64,000 nt of DNA. Origin: Actinomucor elegans (lineage: Eukaryota; Mucoromycota; Mucoromycetes; Mucorales; Mucoraceae). The DNA lies in assembly GCA_026027325.1 (NCBI GenBank), contig JAMSLZ010000004.1, positions 1,922,001-1,986,000 on the forward strand. Direction: 5' to 3'. The stretch's first letter is position 1; every line of letters starts with the position of its first letter. The notes under the pieces are model-generated. The model did not search any database and was not told where the DNA came from. It was given only the letters and a program-made list of their open reading frames with translations. A program made the position numbers and the translations under genes. Positions 29,686 through 41,662 of this stretch are shown in pieces.

Positions 29686-30361
29686 CTAAGAGCTCGTTCT
29701 TTTATACTTTTCAGCTTGCTGCGGTTGACTAATGATATTATGGGTATACGTAAGCTAGTTTAGCTTGTTGACTGTGCGGACTAGCTTACGTATACCCATA
29801 ATATCATTAGTCATGTTGTATTCCACCTACTATTTTGCATCGACATAATAGTAAGGAATCAACTGTTCATTTATGTCATACACGGACTCTATCTGATAAC
29901 CCAATCAGATTAACGAGGCCTGCATAAATACAAGCGATGTGTCATCCTTAGAACTATTAGCCAATAATCCTTACAAGAAACATGCGGCATCATACTATCG
30001 AGTAGTATCGAGTGTATCTCAAGATAAGACCTGAATATCGAATAACGCGTGGGTTATACAATTACAACAATGCGTGGTTGAAAGGCTTATTAGTGGCTGC
30101 TGGGATTGGACTCCGTTGTACGGCCATGCGTGCTGATAGATATTGAATGCTACACTATTAAGCTCTGATGAAATGTATATAAAGAAGACTTGATTTTGAA
30201 TTGTGAATAAAGATTAGAATAACTTTTACTATCAGGATAGCTGATTCCATTTACTGTCTATTCTTTTATTATTGTATTTTAAATTATATCCTTCGTCTTT
30301 AGCACCGGATATAACAAGTCAACCGCAGCAAGCTGAAAAGTATAAAAGAACGAGCTCTTAG
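29686..30361. repeat. Perfect 74-bp-arm palindrome (foldback), right arm split by an LTR
   Basis: The left arm is 29686-29759 and the loop 29760-29779 (20 nt). The right arm is 29780-29813 continued at 30322-30361 once the LTR and its duplicate agtca are removed. The arms pair base for base over 74 nt by eye. The inner part carries the motif CCCATAATAT, also found in CACTA subterminal arrays. It may be a foldback or MITE-like element; no coding content. Confidence 0.8.
29814..30316 (+). repeat. Family B solo LTR (503 bp) with TSD agtca
   Basis: Starts TGTTGTATTCCACC and ends CACCGGATATAACA. The duplication agtca lies at 29809-29813 and 30317-30321. It was inserted into the right arm of the palindrome. 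Confidence 0.9.
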
Positions 30362-30900
30362 CTGGTTAGAAAAAGATCATTCGAAATTTAATTTTGGAAA
30401 TAAAAAGACTTACCACAGTTTTGATATTATTCTTCTGTTCTTCTATTATAATCCTCTTTCTATCCACGTACACAACAGATGGTAATATTAGATTTTGATA
30501 AACATATTTTGATTTAGAATATGATTAAAGAACGCAATACTGACAATCATATAATGTTTTATACAATTTTGAAATTATTTGTAGCAGTCTTATTTTTTTA
30601 AGTATTTATTCAATATAATAATCAATCCTCTTTCTTGAAACAGGACATTCTTGACCTTTATGTAATGAACGAAACTCTATTTAGGATGCAATTTCTCAAC
30701 CCATAATTTACTATATCTTGTTTATGCATCCTCTATTTTTAACTTTCCCATATAAATGGTTGAGTATTCATCCTTTATCTAGGCCATATTTTAGCGTGGC
30801 TTACAAGGTAAATAGCTTTTGAAATGACACTACAGTATATATGATTTTGAGTTTTATTCATATGGAGTTTACTAAATACAATGCTTTTGTTATACTACAC
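30362..30900. other. AT-rich non-coding spacer
   Basis: No ORF, RNA gene or repeat end is supportable between the palindrome and the next family B LTR. Confidence 0.5.
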
Positions 30901-31404
30901 TGTTGTATTCCACCTACTATCTTGCATCGACATAATAGTAAGGAATCAACTGTTCATTTATGTCATACACGGACTCTATCTGATAACCCAATCAGATTAA
31001 CGAGGCCTGCATAAATACAAGCGATGTGTCATCCTTAGAACTATTAGCCAATAATCATTACAAGAAACACGCAGCATCATACTATCGAGTTAGTATCGAG
31101 TGTATCTCAAGATAAGACCTGAATATCGAATAACACGTGGGTTATACAATTATAACAGTGCGTGGTTGAAAGGCTTATCAGTGGCTGCTGGGATTGGACT
31201 CCATTGTACGGTCATGCGTGCTGATAGATTGAATGCTACACTATTAATCTCTGATGAAAATGTATATAAAGAAGACTTGATTTTGAATTGTGAATAAACA
31301 TTAGAATAACTTTTACCATCAAGATAGCTGATTCCATTTTACTGTCTATTCTTTTTATTTTGTATTATAAATTATATCCTTCGTCTTTAGCACCGGATAT
31401 AACA
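30901..31404 (+). repeat. Family B LTR (504 bp)
   Basis: Complete ends TGTTGTATTCC ... GGATATAACA, very similar to 29814-30316. The flanking 5-mers (tacac / ctgtt) do not match, so this copy is not a simple solo LTR with preserved duplication. Confidence 0.85.
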
Positions 31405-31578
31405 CTGTTCTTCATTGAATGGCACTTGATGTTAGGAGATTTTGAATTATAAGGCCCAGGATGAGAAGTGCTTGGTTGATACAGAATCAACATATGACCC
31501 AGTAAGTTATGGAATATTTAAAGTTAGAAGAGGCGCCGTGGTACAAGAGAACCAAGCAACGTTCTTTTTGATGTTCCA

Positions 31579-33397
31579 AGATTCACACTGCAAGGTACCT
31601 GCCCTGAAAAAAATGCATACTTTTTAATAATTTGCGTGGCCAGTGATGGACACCTCATGCGACTCCCGGTTCAATATTGCATTAGATTTTAGTTTTTAGA
31701 TGTAGCAGCACATTTTGGATATGGTACATTGCTTTAGTTTAGCGAGATTCGGGATATAATGGTGTTGTATTCTTAACTTTATTTTATCATTACCATTTTT
31801 CTGTATACGACCCATACGAGGTTATTTCATGTATTATTAATAATCTAAACTACACTTGAAATGATTCCGTTCTCGTTGCACAGGATATGGTTGCATAATT
31901 TTCAGACTTTTTTGTTTTATTAGATACATGAGTGCTATTGAGCTCTTTATATATACTAAAATTAATGATTGTAAGAGGCCAGGACTAAAATAATGGATCT
32001 CTATCAAAGCTCTGATTAAGAATAAGCATTGTCAAACCTTAAGTTATATACAAATATTCTGGCTGAACAACAATGTTTGAACACAAAAACAGGATGAACT
32101 GTATCATGTAATCGTACAGTTTAGTAGCGTGGTTAAATACTAGGCGATAATGATATTTTTATGGAAAAGATCGTAACGTTGCAATATCGTTTTAGATTCT
32201 TCATGTGATACATTGAGATGAAGCCTGTATTATGGTTTCATGATTAGCATAGCCAATCCAATTAAGCTTGAATTTTTATGAATCATCCTCAAAGATACAG
32301 AAAATGTATATAGATGGCGTAGTTTGCAATGAATCCTTAATACCTAATACTCCATGATGCTTAATCTACGACGTTGATATCCTCGATCTATAATACTTGA
32401 TGCTTAATACTTTATTTATTGTAGCCAAAGTTATTCGTTATGGCATGATTTTTTTTTTACTTTCTTCCCCATCGCAAAACCTTTAAAAAGACTCTTTTCA
32501 ACCAGTCCAACTAAACATTATTATCTCTTCATTACCATCCCTTCATTATGACTGCTACCTTAATTCTTGACAACGCCACCGTTACTCACTATCCCAAGAT
32601 TAGAGTTAGCGGTAAGAACATTTTTGCTGAAGCAAAGGTGTCGGACGGCAACTTAAACGTAAAAGTTTATGGTGCCCAGCTTCAACATGTGTTTTACATG
32701 CTGAAGTATTTTATTGTTGGCAGCAGACACCGTATCACTGGTATGTTTTATATGAGATGTATGGTTGACTTCATCATAATACTGAATAATTATTTGTAAA
32801 AACTAGGTCCTATCGGTGTAAGTGCCTACACTTTTGATAACAGCGCGAAGGCACATCCCAGCGTTAGAGTGGGCATTAGAACCATGCGTCCCTTAGCAGA
32901 TCAAGACGCTGAGGGCAACATCATTCGTTCCAAAGCCCCAGTTCTAACGGAAACGAATGTCGTTCTTGTACCCTTGTTCTTCAAGTTCATTGTGTACAAG
33001 TACACATTCGAAAACTGGGATAATGACCAGCTGGTAAATACCAACAAAAGTAGTAAAAATGGCGTTGCCACCACGCTACGAAGTCTTTACAATCAACTTG
33101 GTAAGTTTCATAATCTTTCTTTTACGGCATATTAATGGTCTTTTCAATTCTCTCAGTTTCTCGCTCTCTTCTTCCTCCCGGGTTTTCTCCTGTGTTAGAG
33201 CATGAGATTGTTTTAAATCGGGAGGTGTTCAACGCTGGTTTACGCCCCACGAATGAGGTGATGAGCCGTGGTTCAGACATCACCTACCGTGTGAACCCTT
33301 CTTTGCGCCCTGTGGACTTCTCTTTGGACATTTTGTCCTACCAAAATTTGATGAATGCTTTATTCGTTTTTCCGGTTGAGCATTTCATCAACCATGA
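31579..33397 (+). repeat. Inverted segmental duplication, arm 1
   Basis: Starting at agattcacactgcaagg, this segment matches the reverse complement of 36394-38417, with indels and substitutions, through about 1 kb of upstream DNA and the whole gene. The arms are separated by about 3 kb of retroelement debris. Confidence 0.9.
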
Positions 33398-33401
33398 TTG
33401 A
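32548..33401 (+). CDS. Unrecognised spliced gene, copy 1 (3 exons, 243 aa)
   Basis: Exons 32548-32740, 32807-33100 and 33157-33401 join in phase through GT-AG introns of 66 and 56 nt. Copy 2 has introns at the same places, which supports the model. The N-terminal part (ILDNATVTHYPKIRVSGKN ... VKVYG) is beta-rich and could be an OB-like fold, but that is a guess. The middle has FFKFIVYKYTFENWDN, and exon 3 has VSRSLLPPGFSPVLEHEIV and ITYRVNPSLRPVDFS. It has no signal peptide, membrane segment or cysteine pattern. A CTTTTCAACC/CATTATTATC leader precedes the start. The C terminus is uncertain: overlapping at ATGA, a second frame (33394-33537) encodes a Pro/Ser-rich stretch and acidic end (RRGRTAVSVSSS; DEEMEE) that could be the original tail. 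Function unknown. Confidence 0.6.
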
Positions 33402-33537
33402 TCCTGCTCCTGCTCCTGTCTCTTCTCCTGTTCTTGTTCCTGTTGCTACTTCAGCCAGACGTGGTCGAACTGCTGTTTCTGTCTCTTCGTCTGCTTCTAC
33501 TGCTAGAGCAGGCGATGAAGAAATGGAAGAATAATAA

Positions 33538-33884
33538 TAAAAAAAAGTTGCCTTTTTGTTTCCATACTTCCATACTGTATGACATTTGACATGTGTTTTT
33601 TTTTCTTATTTTTTTTTGTCAGCAGTGCTTTTTTACAACTCATATTCATATGATGTGTAATAAAAGTACTGTTAAAACTCTTCTATAGATTTTTATTAAT
33701 TTGATGTCATTTTATGGCTTGAGTGAATAAGAAGCTTGTTCCTGATGTAAGAGTTTAAATCACCCGAGAATTTTATCTAGGTTTCTATGCCTGTGACTAA
33801 AATGTACAGTTCAACACACGATGTATTCTGAGAAACGAGCTGTACAATCATAAGTTTAGTTAGTTTGCATAGGTTTTATTATTT
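33538..33884. other. 3' flank of the duplicated gene
   Basis: AT-rich, with AATAA-type signals near 33534 and 33660. No gene is seen. Confidence 0.4.
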
Positions 33885-33912
33885 TATATCCGGTGCTAAA
33901 GACGAAGGATAT
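33885..33912 (-). repeat. Family B LTR 3'-end fragment
   Basis: The sequence tatatccggtgctaaagacg... is the inverse of the last about 28 bp of the family B LTR, lacking only the outermost bases. Confidence 0.7.
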
Positions 33913-34427
33913 TGTTGTAAACGATCATGATTGTATTAATAAGAGAATACTGTACAGATTGAAAATCGTATAGATATCCTTATATATATAGCTGCAGAAG
34001 TTGTATATAAAGCATTATTACCAAGAACCAGAATGTAAATGACTGTATTTGATTATGTTAAAATATCTTTATTTATATATCACTCTGAGCAAGTAGACGC
34101 TAATTGATAAAAATACTATCTCTCACACCAAATATTACATCCAATACTATTACGTTTGAATATAATAAATGATCCCGACACTCCTCGCCGCTAATCTTGG
34201 TCCGCTCATTTGGTTATTATCCCTGGTCTTCATTATACGCAGTCCTACCTTGTTCCTGGCAAATCGTAATATGAATTTAGAATTAAGCGACGATCGTGAA
34301 AAAGTATATAGAGATGCGTTTTATCACCTTTTGACCAGTTAATCAATTCTTGATCTATAATAAAAACTATCCACAGTTTTAAAAGTATTTCTATCTTTCA
34401 AAATCTCTATCTACCACCTTTACAACA
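33913..34427 (-). repeat. Family C LTR, full length (515 bp)
   Basis: In minus orientation it begins TGTTGTAAAGGTGGTAGATA and ends CGTTTACAACA, so its ends form a 9-bp inverted repeat TGTTGTAAA/TTTACAACA. Its 5' 320 bp match 10036-10358. Flanking 5-mers (gatat / gtcta) differ. Confidence 0.7.
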
Positions 34428-34556
34428 GTCTATAATATCAAGTTAAATCCGAACTTCAATTTTGTATAAACAGCTCATCATTTTAATGCTTTAATAAATC
34501 AATTCGTTTTATCAGTCTGGTTATTTTTTACAGTCTTTATTATATTCGATATAACA
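34428..34556 (+). repeat. Family A LTR, 5'-truncated fragment
   Basis: Matches the last about 125 bp of the family A LTR (from GTCTATAATATCAAG to GATATAACA). It directly abuts the family C LTR. Confidence 0.85.
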
Positions 34557-35517
34557 CAAATTGGCGCATGTGAAAATGCGTTTAAAACAGTACAAGAAGT
34601 AGTAAAGAAGATGACAGGATTCGACAAGAAGAATTGGGATAGACAGCTTAGCAGTGCTCAATTCTCGATAAATGCAAAAATTCGTACTGAAAGTTCCTCC
34701 TTTTCGCTAATGTTTGCAAGACAGCTGAATGTCCTTCAGAAATATTATCAACCAGACAAGAAGAACTGGCCTAATCGAGCTATGACTGAAAAAGAGCTTC
34801 TCCAGAAAGCAAAGCATATGTCTGCCATTGTCTTTCCTGCAATCAAAGATCGAACATTGAGAATCATTGAAGAAGAAGCAAAGAAGTTCAACAAAAAAAA
34901 CTATATGATCCATATTAAAAATGGCGATTGGGTCATGGTGAAAATCCCTGAATCACAACATGATAACAAACTCCAGCCCTTCTATGAAGGACCTTATCGA
35001 GTAGTGCATAGAAACAGAAATGATTCCACATATGTGCTAAAAGATGAAATGAACGAACTGCTACATCGAGAATATGCGCCGTATGAATTGAAGGTCGTAT
35101 CGGCAAATGAGCCAGCCATTGAAGATGAGATGTACGAAGTTGACTGCATTCGAGACCATCGTGTACCACCTATGAACAGAGAGTATTTAGTTAAATGGAG
35201 TAGTTACGGTGAAAGAGGACACCTGGGAAACCGAGGCCTCCTTTAATAACCCACTGACGATTACGAGATATTGGAATACGGTGAAAGAACTCGAACAATT
35301 AGAGCAGGAGAGAAGAGCCAAGTTGTTTGCAGCTGGACCTGTATCCAAGAAAGAAGTAAATAAATCTGTGGAAATGACTAAATGCAAACGCGCACTTGAC
35401 AATAAGAAGGCTACTCAGAAAAGAAGCAAACGATTGAATACAGGACTATATAAACAAAGTATATATATGTATAATGAAATGATCAGACAAAAGGACTTGG
35501 CAATTCCCAGTAGGTAG
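34557..35517 (+). pseudogene. Chromovirus integrase C terminus with chromodomain, frameshifted (lineage 2)
   Basis: From about 34560 the reading contains WDRQLSSAQFSINAKIRTES (end of the integrase core), a GPY/F-type module (FYEGPYRVVHRNRNDSTYVL) and a chromodomain (REYLVKWSSYGE). A one-base frameshift near 35213 shifts it to KEDTWETEASFNNPLTITRYW, which completes the chromodomain, followed by a basic tail ending at 35517. The upstream catalytic part is missing, cut by the family A LTR fragment. It resembles 28431-28958. Confidence 0.85.
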
Positions 35518-35868
35518 CTTGTAGTATAACACAGAAAAAAGGCTTAATAAATTCAGGTCTCTGAATGTAGCCATATACATGCCAAGTCGTTCAACATTGT
35601 TGAAACTGGTGGTAAATACAGACCATCTATCTACACGGGCATAAGAATAATAGCCTATTTTATGTCCTGTGTGGCACCTAAGCTGGGCACATAATAATAA
35701 TAACAATAACAATACCAAACAAAGCTGGGAATAATTGAATAGAATTGAAAGCATATAAAAGATGCCGAATTAGAGGCATCTAAAAGGACTTTACTCTATC
35801 TTGAATAAACATCATCCATAGAGGATTTTGAGGATATTTTCTAGTTTTATAATAATTGCCTACAAAGT
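35518..35868. other. Retroelement 3' flank, AT-rich
   Basis: No coding sequence. A (AAT/AAC)n-like simple stretch lies at about 35690-35720. Probably untranslated DNA downstream of the pol fragment; no LTR ends found. Confidence 0.4.
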
Positions 35869-36170
35869 GTATCTCAAGATAAGACCTGAATATCGAATAA
35901 CGCGTGGGTTATACAATTATAACAGTGCGTGGTTGAAAGGCTTATCAGTGGCTGCTGGGATTGGACTCCATTGTACGGTCATGCGTGCTGATAGATTGAA
36001 TGCTACACTATTAATCTCTAATGAAATGTATATAAAGAAGACTTGATTTTGAATTGTGAATAAACATTAGAATAACTTTTACCATCAAGATAGCTGATTC
36101 CATTTTACTGTCTATTCTTTTTATTTTGTATTATAAATTATATCCTTCGTCTTTAGCACCGGATATAACA
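35869..36170 (+). repeat. Family B LTR, 5'-truncated
   Basis: Begins within the LTR at GTGTATCTCAAGATAAG and ends GGATATAACA. Closest to 30901-31404. Confidence 0.85.
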
Positions 36171-36393
36171 CATGTTTCAGATGGATATATATTTAGAACA
36201 CGCACCTATAACATAACATCTTCTTAAACCCTCTTCACCACACCTAGATAGACGACTAGTATGAATCTAGGTTTAGTTTAGACATAGTTATAGGATCTTC
36301 ATCTTTATATTCATCTTTGACAATAAAGAACAGTCTCAAAAAGTACTCTTTTTAGTTTTCTTTATTATTTCATTGCGCAAATACAACAAGGAC

Positions 36394-38417
36394 CATCATG
36401 ACGGATGAAATGATCAACTGGAAAAACGAGTGAATCATTCATCAAATTTTGGTAGGATATAATGTCCAAAGATCAGTCCACACGGAGCAAAAAAGGGTTC
36501 ACGCTGTACGTGATGGCAGAACCACGATTCATCATCTCATTCCTGGTGGGGCGTAAACCAGCATTGGACACTTCCCGATCTAAGACAATCTCCTGCTCTA
36601 ACACAGGAGAAAAATCAGGAGGAAGAAGAGAGCGAGTGACTACAACAATTGAAAAGACCATCAATATGCCGTAAATAGAAGATTATGCTGGATGATTATG
36701 AAACTTACCAAGTTGGTTGTAAAGACCTTGCAGTGTGGTGGCAACGCCATTTTTACCACTTCTGTTGGTATTTACCAGCAGTTCATTATCCCAGTTTTCG
36801 AATGTGTACTTGTACACAATGAACTTGAAGAACAAGGGTACAAGAACGACATTCGTTTCCGTTAGAACTGGGGCAGTAGAACGAATGATGTTGCCCTCAG
36901 CGTCTTGATCTGCTAAGGGACGCATGGTTCTAATGCCCACTCTAACGCTGGGATAAGCCCTCGCGCTGTTATCAAACGTGTAAGCGCTTACACCGACGGG
37001 GCCTAGTTTTATAAACCATTATTCAGTACTATGAAGTCAACCATACATCATATAAACCATATAAAACATACCAGTGATACGGTGTCTGCTGCCAACAATA
37101 AAATGCTTCAACATGTAAAACACATGTTGAAGTTGAGCACCATAAACCTTTACGTTTAAGTTGCCGTCCGACACCTTTGCTTCAGCAGAAATGTTCTTAC
37201 CGCTAACTCTAATCTTGGGATAGTGAGTAACGGTGGCGTTGTCAAGAATTAAGGTAGCAGTCATAATGAAGGGATGGTAATGAAGAGATAATAATGTTTA
37301 GTTGGAGTGGTCGAAAACAGCCTTTTTAAAGGTTTTGCGATGGTGGAGAAAGTAAAAAAACCATGCCATAACTGAGATGTTTCCTGAGATGTTCGTAATT
37401 AGTTTGGTACATGTTTAATTAACGAGACAGAAAATAAGACAAAGATTTATTCCACCACTGCCCACCTTCTGTTATTAATGGGCTGGGTGGTGGTTACATA
37501 GAGTAAATTAACTAGTCACGATTACACAAGTCAACTATTCAGACACACTTGTATTACTATTCTATGTAAAGTAGTCATGTCCACTGCAATAACGAATAAC
37601 TTTGGCCACAATAAACAAAGGATTATGGATCGAGGATATCAGCGTCGTAGATTAAAAACTGAATATTTTAGATATTAAGGATTCATTACAAACGACGACT
37701 ATCTATACATTTTCTGTATCTTTAAGGATGATCTATAAAAATTCAAGCTTGGTTGGATTGGCTACATGCTAATCATGAAACCATAATACAGGCTTCATCT
37801 CAATATATCTCATGAGGAACCTAAAACGATGTTGCAACCCTACGATCTTTTTCATAAAAAAAAACCATTATCGCCTAGTGTAACCACGCTACTACTGTAC
37901 GATTACACGATACAATTCATTCTTTTTTTTTGTGTTCAAACATCGTTGTTCAGCCAGAATATTTGTATATAACCTGAGATTCGACAATGCTTATTCTTAA
38001 TCAGAGCTTTGATAGATCCATTATATTAATTCTGGCCTCTTACAACCTTTAATTAGTATATAAAGAGCTCAATAGCATGTATTTAATAAAACAAAAAAGT
38101 CTGAAAATTATGCAACCATGTCCTGTACAACGAAAACGCAATCACCAAGTAGTCTAAACTATCAATAACACATGAAATAACCACGTATGTCGTATACAGA
38201 AGAATGGTGATGGTAAAATAAAATTAAGAATACAAGATCATTATACCCCGAATCTCAGTAAACTAAAGCATGTACCAGATTCAAAATGTGCTACTGCATC
38301 TAAAAACTAAAATCTAATTCAATATTGAACGGGGATCGCAGGAGATGTCCATCACTGACCACGTAAATTATTTAAAAATATGCATTTTTCAGGGCAGGTG
38401 CCTTGCAGTGTGAATCT
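36394..38417 (-). repeat. Inverted segmental duplication, arm 2
   Basis: Reverse complement of 31579-33397. The right end, at agattcac (38417), lies four bases from the CACTA terminus at 38421. Confidence 0.9.
36465..37264 (-). CDS. Unrecognised spliced gene, copy 2 (about 220 aa, shorter C terminus)
   Basis: Start ATG at 37264. Exon 1 ends at 37072, exon 2 covers 37006 to about 36712, and exon 3 runs from about 36643 to a stop near 36470. Introns sit as in copy 1. Differences from copy 1 include VGVSAYTFDNSARAYPS and an in-frame stop after NPFLLRVD, where copy 1 reads on as FSLDILSYQN. Homologous sequence continues past the stop, so the copy lost its last part (about 25-30 residues). Otherwise open, with mostly conservative changes. 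It may be an aging paralogue. Confidence 0.5.
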
Positions 38418-38920
38418 CGGCACTATGGCGAAAAACTTGGTTGGTTGACACCAAGAACGGTGTATTTTACACCAAGTCTAGGTGTATTTTCCACTAATTT
38501 ATTCTACTATCCAATGAAGCGTGAGTAAGTTTTTTTTCTTTTTAATATTTGAAACAGAAACATCAGGAGATTTATTTTGGATTGGGAGATACACAACACT
38601 GTTCTGGGTGGGAAAATCTGACAAGTAGGTATTATTGTTGAATTAAATGCCAGCATTTCATTGTCTTTTCATATCATCAAATGCAATAAACATCTTTTTT
38701 TTTTAGGTTTTGAAAATAAAATTGATATAGTAGTTGTTAAAACGTTAACATAAAAGTATACTTGTGGAATATTATAACCCATAAGTAACTATTCATAAAT
38801 ATAATACATTTATATTATTTATTTGGGTGACGGAGGTACAATATATCGAAGCAGCAGCTTTTATTTATGGCAGGAAAGTAATACACAGCACAAAGTTTTC
38901 TTCTATTTTTTTTTTTTTAT

Positions 38921-40958
38921 TTACAAACGACTTAGAGTGCCAGCACTGCTATGAAGTTCTTGCTTGAAAATATGATGAGAAATAACCTTGTACTTTCCAT
39001 TATTGTTAGAGCTATATTGCACAAGACCATCGCTAGCTACGATATTTTCGAAGCGACAAACAGCATACGCGTGAACGTTTTTATTGTCCAATTCAATCAT
39101 TGGTATATAGTTTTATCATAGTCAGCAGTGGAATTGCTACATGCGACATCAACCAACACCAAGTATTGAATTCTGTTGTTGAATTCATGTTTGAAAAGAA
39201 AACAATAGAACCAACAAACCAGTTAACACGAATGCTGCCGTCATGGCTGTAAATAAGGAAGGTTAGTGAAAGCCCTTTATGAATGATAAAATCAATTTGC
39301 TTCTACTTACACGTAACTAACAGTGAACATAATGTAGCTATTTTCTCGGTGGTGCTCGCTTATATGACTTTTGTAGAGTGTCATAATATAGACGTTGTTA
39401 TAAGTCCAAGCTCGGCCAGCGATGCATAAAGAATCTAATAATGAAGCAATTCCAACAATGCTTGCACCATTAGGCTCAGTACGATGATAGTACTTCAACA
39501 AAGCCTATGAAAATAAACGACTATCTACACCAAAGCTAAAGTATGGAAGCCAGTAAATAATAGTATTTTCGCAAAATGGAGTTGGAGCTTTGATGTTGTA
39601 TTACTAAGAAGAGGTAAAACGAGCATTCAGTAGCTGTTGATCAAAATAATAACATTTTTTTCTTTGTCGATAGTACTGACAGTGATTACATTTGAATTCT
39701 TAAAGCCATTAATGCTTCGAATATCGTCTTCAATGGGCAAATAGCAAGTGTGATGATCATGACGCTGGGTTTTGATGCAACAAATACAACAACCAGAGGT
39801 AGCCATGAACAAATGAACACGAGTGTGACAGACATCGATACCATCTTTTTGAACAAGTAAACCTTTGACGAACAGATAATTGAACTCATCGATGACAGAT
39901 TGAAGGAAAGTATCAAGATATTTTGGATTGTTTGAACCAGGAAGAATAACTAATTGAACCGTGTACTCGCTTTGATAGTAGTACTCAGGAGGGATGTTAA
40001 TTCAAAAGGTGCACAATAGTCAACCTGTTACCTATATTGTTCTTGCTTGTACGTAAACTATCAACGAACAGTATCATGGCTATATCATCTTCACCAGTAA
40101 AAAATTTGTCAAGACCTTGTGAAGACACCTTGTAAGCGGCACCATCGAAATAATATTTATAAACACCATCAATAGATTCATAATTATGACAGTATATCAC
40201 CATATTTCTGGTTTGGTATTTGAAAGCATTTTAGCAACCTGCTCACCAACTGACAGCATCTTTATGGAGGTGAGGTTTACCATCGCTATCGAAACTACTT
40301 TTTTTTACATGCAGGGTTTTCACGGCAGATTATCTCGATATCATCATCACCAAAAAGCATGCAACTGTTAACGCAAACTTATCGAGGTTTGGACTTGATG
40401 TTGGGTTTATTTTTGATGACGCGATCCAATGTATCAAGAAACATGGTAGTAGATGGAGTATGACCTGTACGTATAAAAAGAAATTTTGATCAGCCTGTGT
40501 TCATTCAAATCATGTATCTAATTATATGCTTACCCATTGAATGAGTTCTGCTGTCTTGTTTCTTGTTCTTGGTTATAGTGCGAATAAGATATACAAGTTC
40601 TATTTGGACCTCACGATAAATGCTGAATGTATCACAGATATCTTTGAATTGGAGACTGTCTAATCCAATGTTAGCGAATACACTTTCGTCAGTGGACTTG
40701 ACATTGTGGACAATAGGAGTATCACCATCTTCTTCTTGCTGTATTGGGGTAGGTTCTAAATAGGACGAATTAACAAGACAATATATGGTTCAATTTTATT
40801 GTTTTACCAATGATTACTTGCTGTGCTGCTTGATTGAAAAAACCCTTACGGCTACGATAGTATTGATAATGGTTGCATCTTTGTTGCTTGACAGTTTTGA
40901 ATGTCCTTACACAACCATCACACTTGTACTTGTTTTGGTTTCTAACGGCTAGCATCAT
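38921..40958 (-). pseudogene. CACTA (Tnp2) transposase pseudogene
   Basis: The minus-strand pieces match the intact transposase exon by exon: zinc finger (KCDGCVRTFKTVKQQRCNHY, about 40920), exon 2 (about 40540-40740), exon 3 (about 39600-40450, broken by frameshifts), part of exon 5 (LKYYHRTEPNG ... IAGRAWTYNNVY, 39307-39501) and the last exon ending LSRL at 38921. Sequence equivalent to exon 4 and the first half of exon 5 (about 1 kb) is deleted near 39540-39600. Not functional. Confidence 0.85.
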
Positions 40959-41505
40959 GAAATATGTATGTTTTTAAAAATAATAAAGGTATATCAAATG
41001 TGACATACAAGTAACCTCTTATACTTTTAAATATTGGTGAGCATCAATATGATACTTTTGAATTAATAAATCTATTGAAGCTTTTCGATGACAAAAGATT
41101 AGAAAGATCATGATAGAATCTACCAATATCAAGAGAGATTAGATATCTTTGTGACGGATTCAGGTTCTCCAAAACATAGCTTTTCAAACCAGTTGAACTA
41201 TTTAAACGGTGTTGAATTAATCAGTACAGTCTAGATATATAGAGTGTTGCCAATCTATTGGTTTGGTTGTATATAAAACAGTATGTTCCAGAGAGATGTC
41301 CTTGATTATCAACTTAGAATTTGTCAAGTTGTTGGATAATAAATAATGCATATATTCTTGCTTAGACTAAGAACTCAAAACGTTATGAAGGTGGAGTGCC
41401 AATTGTGAATATCCCTTGACATATGTGCTATATTATATGTTCTCTTTTTATTTTATAGTAGTCTTACTTTATCTGAACAATACCTTCTAACAACAACGAT
41501 AATAT

Positions 41506-41662
41506 TATGCAAACACTCGCTAAGATGCAGTAAAATATTCTGAGCACTCGCCAATTGTTTCAAGAATCGATCCATACCTTGGGGGCTTCTGTCTTTCCAA
41601 GTGAAGAAGTGAAGAAAGCTCTCGATCAATATGACGGACATCTTGTTTCATATAAATTTGGT
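41506..41662 (+). pseudogene. CACTA accessory gene, exon 1 remnant
   Basis: After a stop, the reading ILSTRQLFQESIHTLGASV and FPSEEVKKALDQYDGHLVSY resembles exon 1 of the accessory gene (INRRLIQDLIQILAPLFP ... EEIEQALDDGTIIS). Further exons are not found. Confidence 0.55.
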
